A stretch of DNA of 64,000 nt from Ophiodon elongatus (lineage: Eukaryota > Chordata > Actinopteri > Perciformes > Hexagrammidae). A model generated the notes under the pieces. That model saw nothing but the letters and a program-made list of their open reading frames with translations. It did not search any database and was not told the DNA's origin. This document shows, piece after piece, positions 62,084-64,000 of the stretch. A program made the position numbers and the translations under genes. The stretch is from positions 1,079,501-1,143,500 of the forward strand of contig JACSYO010001998.1 in assembly GCA_016806645.1 (NCBI GenBank). Reading direction: 5' to 3'. Each line of letters begins with the position of its first letter. Within the stretch, counting starts at the first letter, position 1.

Positions 62084-63207
62084 GTCATTATAGCACACAG
62101 GGCTGTTTACGGTCTTAATCCCAGCTAACACATAACACATGGCTGTAGATTATTGAGTATGCTCGAAAGCTGGAATTTGCGTTTCATCCATTTTGTGAGT
62201 CGCAAACCCAAATTAGCTTGGTAAGAAACCAAAACTATCTCCGAAAGTAGCTGCAACCTTCAGTCATGCGGACAGACTATCTACGTCATTCCTCCAACCT
62301 GCACCAGTCAAGATTTTAGCGTTTTCATCTTGGTGTGAGCAAGAGAATCCGTTTTCAACTACATCATTCATGGACATAGACTTTTAACAACAGGATTAAT
62401 TGTTGGTGCACCAAAAATGTCCGTCCCTTGGCTCAGCCATGTCTGGGTTGCTAAGCAGGATAGACATACTTCTCCCTCACCACTTCCTCAAACATCCTGA
62501 TCAATGCTGAACCACCATCAAGCGATCATGGATGTTGTGACATTTCTGTAGCTGTTTTCTCTTTATCCTTTCACAAGTATTTTTTTTTTTCGATAACAGG
62601 ATTGACACACTTAGTCCCACTTATGTTACCTCTGATGGCCACAGTTACAGTAATTATTTTGATGTTCACATTTGTGTTTACTTGAAAATAACTGGTTTGG
62701 ACAGTTCACTGACCTAAAGCCACAGTCTGTCACTCCACCACCAAAAAACCTCAGGACTATAGTCTCTTAGTACAGGGACGAGACACGTCAGCTTGTTCGT
62801 TATTAGTGCTGTGTGACGATCACAGAGGTTCAGTCATTTCTCCAAACACGGCGGAAACAGAGGCCTACATTTTCATTCATCAGGAACGAATGAAAAGAAA
62901 CTGTCCCGCCCCGGTCTGTCCTCATGCAGGCATTTGTTTTGGAATGCGACCCAAAGAAGAGAAGGACGGCGGCACAGATACAAAACACACACACCCACTC
63001 ACGTCTGAGTGCTACCAGACTGACCGTCATGTCAGCGCCTGCAGCTCTGCCATGATTCAGCAACACAGAGAGATGGAGAGACAATAAGAGAAAGAGATGT
63101 GGAGACAGACAGTAGAGACACTTTCCCACTCGACAAGAAACCCCACTAACTCCATTTTTATAACTGTTTTTTGTCTTTAGTGGGAAAAGCTATAATCTGC
63201 ATTACTA

Positions 63208-63209
<2 letters not shown>
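62084..63209. other. Intergenic sequence, no gene seen
   Basis: No exon and no nameable repeat. A poly-T of about 11 bases is at 62580-62590. Confidence 0.5.

Positions 63210-63240
<31 letters not shown>
63210..63240 (+). repeat. (AT)n microsatellite
   Basis: About 31 bases of alternating AT. Confidence 0.95.
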
Positions 63241-63243
<3 letters not shown>

Positions 63244-63539
63244 TTACTTTTTTGTTGTAAAACCAAATCAAACATATTTTCGTCTGAGTGTGGGTGTGCT
63301 GGCATGTGCTCTTCCTGTCCCCTCAATCATCAAAACCATCAAGCGACCTTGGTCCTATTTAGCAGCGATGAGAATGTAGCCAACATGATGCTAACAGTGC
63401 ACAACAATGGCCACAATATGGAGCGGCTGTGGAACCAACACACAGTGACACGAGCACTATTCACTCTCTCTGCTCTGACAAAGCCTCCCTGTGCCCGTCC
63501 CTCCACTCCCAGTCTCCCTCCCTCCCCATAATCCCATTA

Positions 63540-63860
63540 TGTGTTGCAATGACCTGTCAGTGTCAATCAGCGTTGTTGTCATGCCGACCTCCCGCCATGG
63601 GCTTGCCCCCGGGCTCTCGGCCAATGGGGATCCTCCGTGCTGATTAGCCGGCGGTGATCTCGTTAGGCGAGCCCCGCCCACGCCAGTGGGAGGTACAGAG
63701 GGAGGTCGGATGGGGTGATGGGTGATGGGCAGGTGGAGGACACCTTCTGTCGACCATGTTGGGCGCTCCTAATTTAGGGTCGGGGTCGACAAGGATGCGT
63801 CTTGTGTAAAACTTGCGCGAGAGCTTGTGTGTGTTCGCGAGAGGTCGCGTTCATGTGTTT
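63540..63860. promoter_or_regulatory. CpG-rich candidate regulatory block near the right edge
   Basis: Contains GGCCAATGGGGA (CCAAT) at about 63620, GCCCCGCCCACGCC (GC-box-like) at about 63671, several CpG-rich blocks (ttcgcgagaggtcgcgttc at 63835), and a TGATTAGCC motif. A promoter or conserved element is possible. The window ends before any exon. Confidence 0.3.
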
Positions 63861-64000
63861 GCGTTCGGCAGGCAGCCTTGCAGTCTGAGTAATCGTGTAC
63901 ATCTCCACTTCAGTGGGTTCAGTTCGGTGGGACATGTTTCCATGCTAATTTGAATGCAGTGTGTAATTTGCTTCAGATTAAGCTTCCAGTTAGGAGATGT

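Overview
The window looks like intergenic, gene-poor nuclear DNA of a bony fish, probably a percomorph (spiny-rayed) teleost. The evidence is very dense microsatellites (TG/CA, GA/CT, GGA), a decayed L2/Maui-type LINE, tRNA-derived SINE fragments and several dispersed repeat families that I recognise as common in percomorph genomes. The species cannot be fixed by reading alone.

Only one protein-coding gene is well supported. It lies on the minus strand at 14348-17815 and has two coding exons (16423-17815 and 14348-15318) joined across a GT-AG intron in a consistent phase. It gives a 787-residue, very acidic protein with short basic/aromatic islands, two of them Trp-x-Ser-Phe-Lys-Lys, and a predicted amphipathic helix just before the C-terminus that fits the RII-binding helix of A-kinase anchoring proteins. 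I call it an AKAP5/AKAP12 (gravin)-like scaffold. The exon structure is more certain than the family name. Its 3' end runs into a 740-bp inverted-repeat element at 13351-14090, and a possible polyadenylation signal sits next to that element.

Layout: 1-8.5 kb holds repeats (TG runs, a LINE copy at 4.1-5.6 kb). The stretch 8.5-10.1 kb is unique-looking, T-rich and purine-rich DNA that could be untranslated sequence of a minus-strand transcript, unproven. From 10.1 to 14.1 kb there are repeat relics. The gene fills 14.3-17.8 kb. From 18 to 40 kb there is no supported gene, only relics of several repeat families and two long pyrimidine tracts. The stretch 40.8-43.8 kb is CpG-rich and full of GA/CT repeats, with GC boxes, an RFX X-box-like site, an octamer and homeodomain-type motifs. 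It is the best promoter or enhancer candidate outside the gene. From 44 to 62 kb there are a 21-bp minisatellite, a frameshifted retroelement relic at 49.3-50.1 kb, a tRNA-derived SINE at 51.4-51.7 kb, a C-poor degenerate minisatellite (53-54.1 kb), an inverted-terminal-repeat element (55.06-55.84 kb), a 1.3-kb polypurine tract with an L2 tail inside it (57.25-58.6 kb), and a TG/CA inverted pair. The last 0.5 kb is again CpG-rich.

I did not find a clearly new biological system. The most interesting items are the AKAP-like gene with its two coding GGA runs read in different frames, the C-poor minisatellite, the interrupted polypurine tract, the nested elements at 59-60 kb, and the regulatory-looking block at 40.8-43.8 kb.
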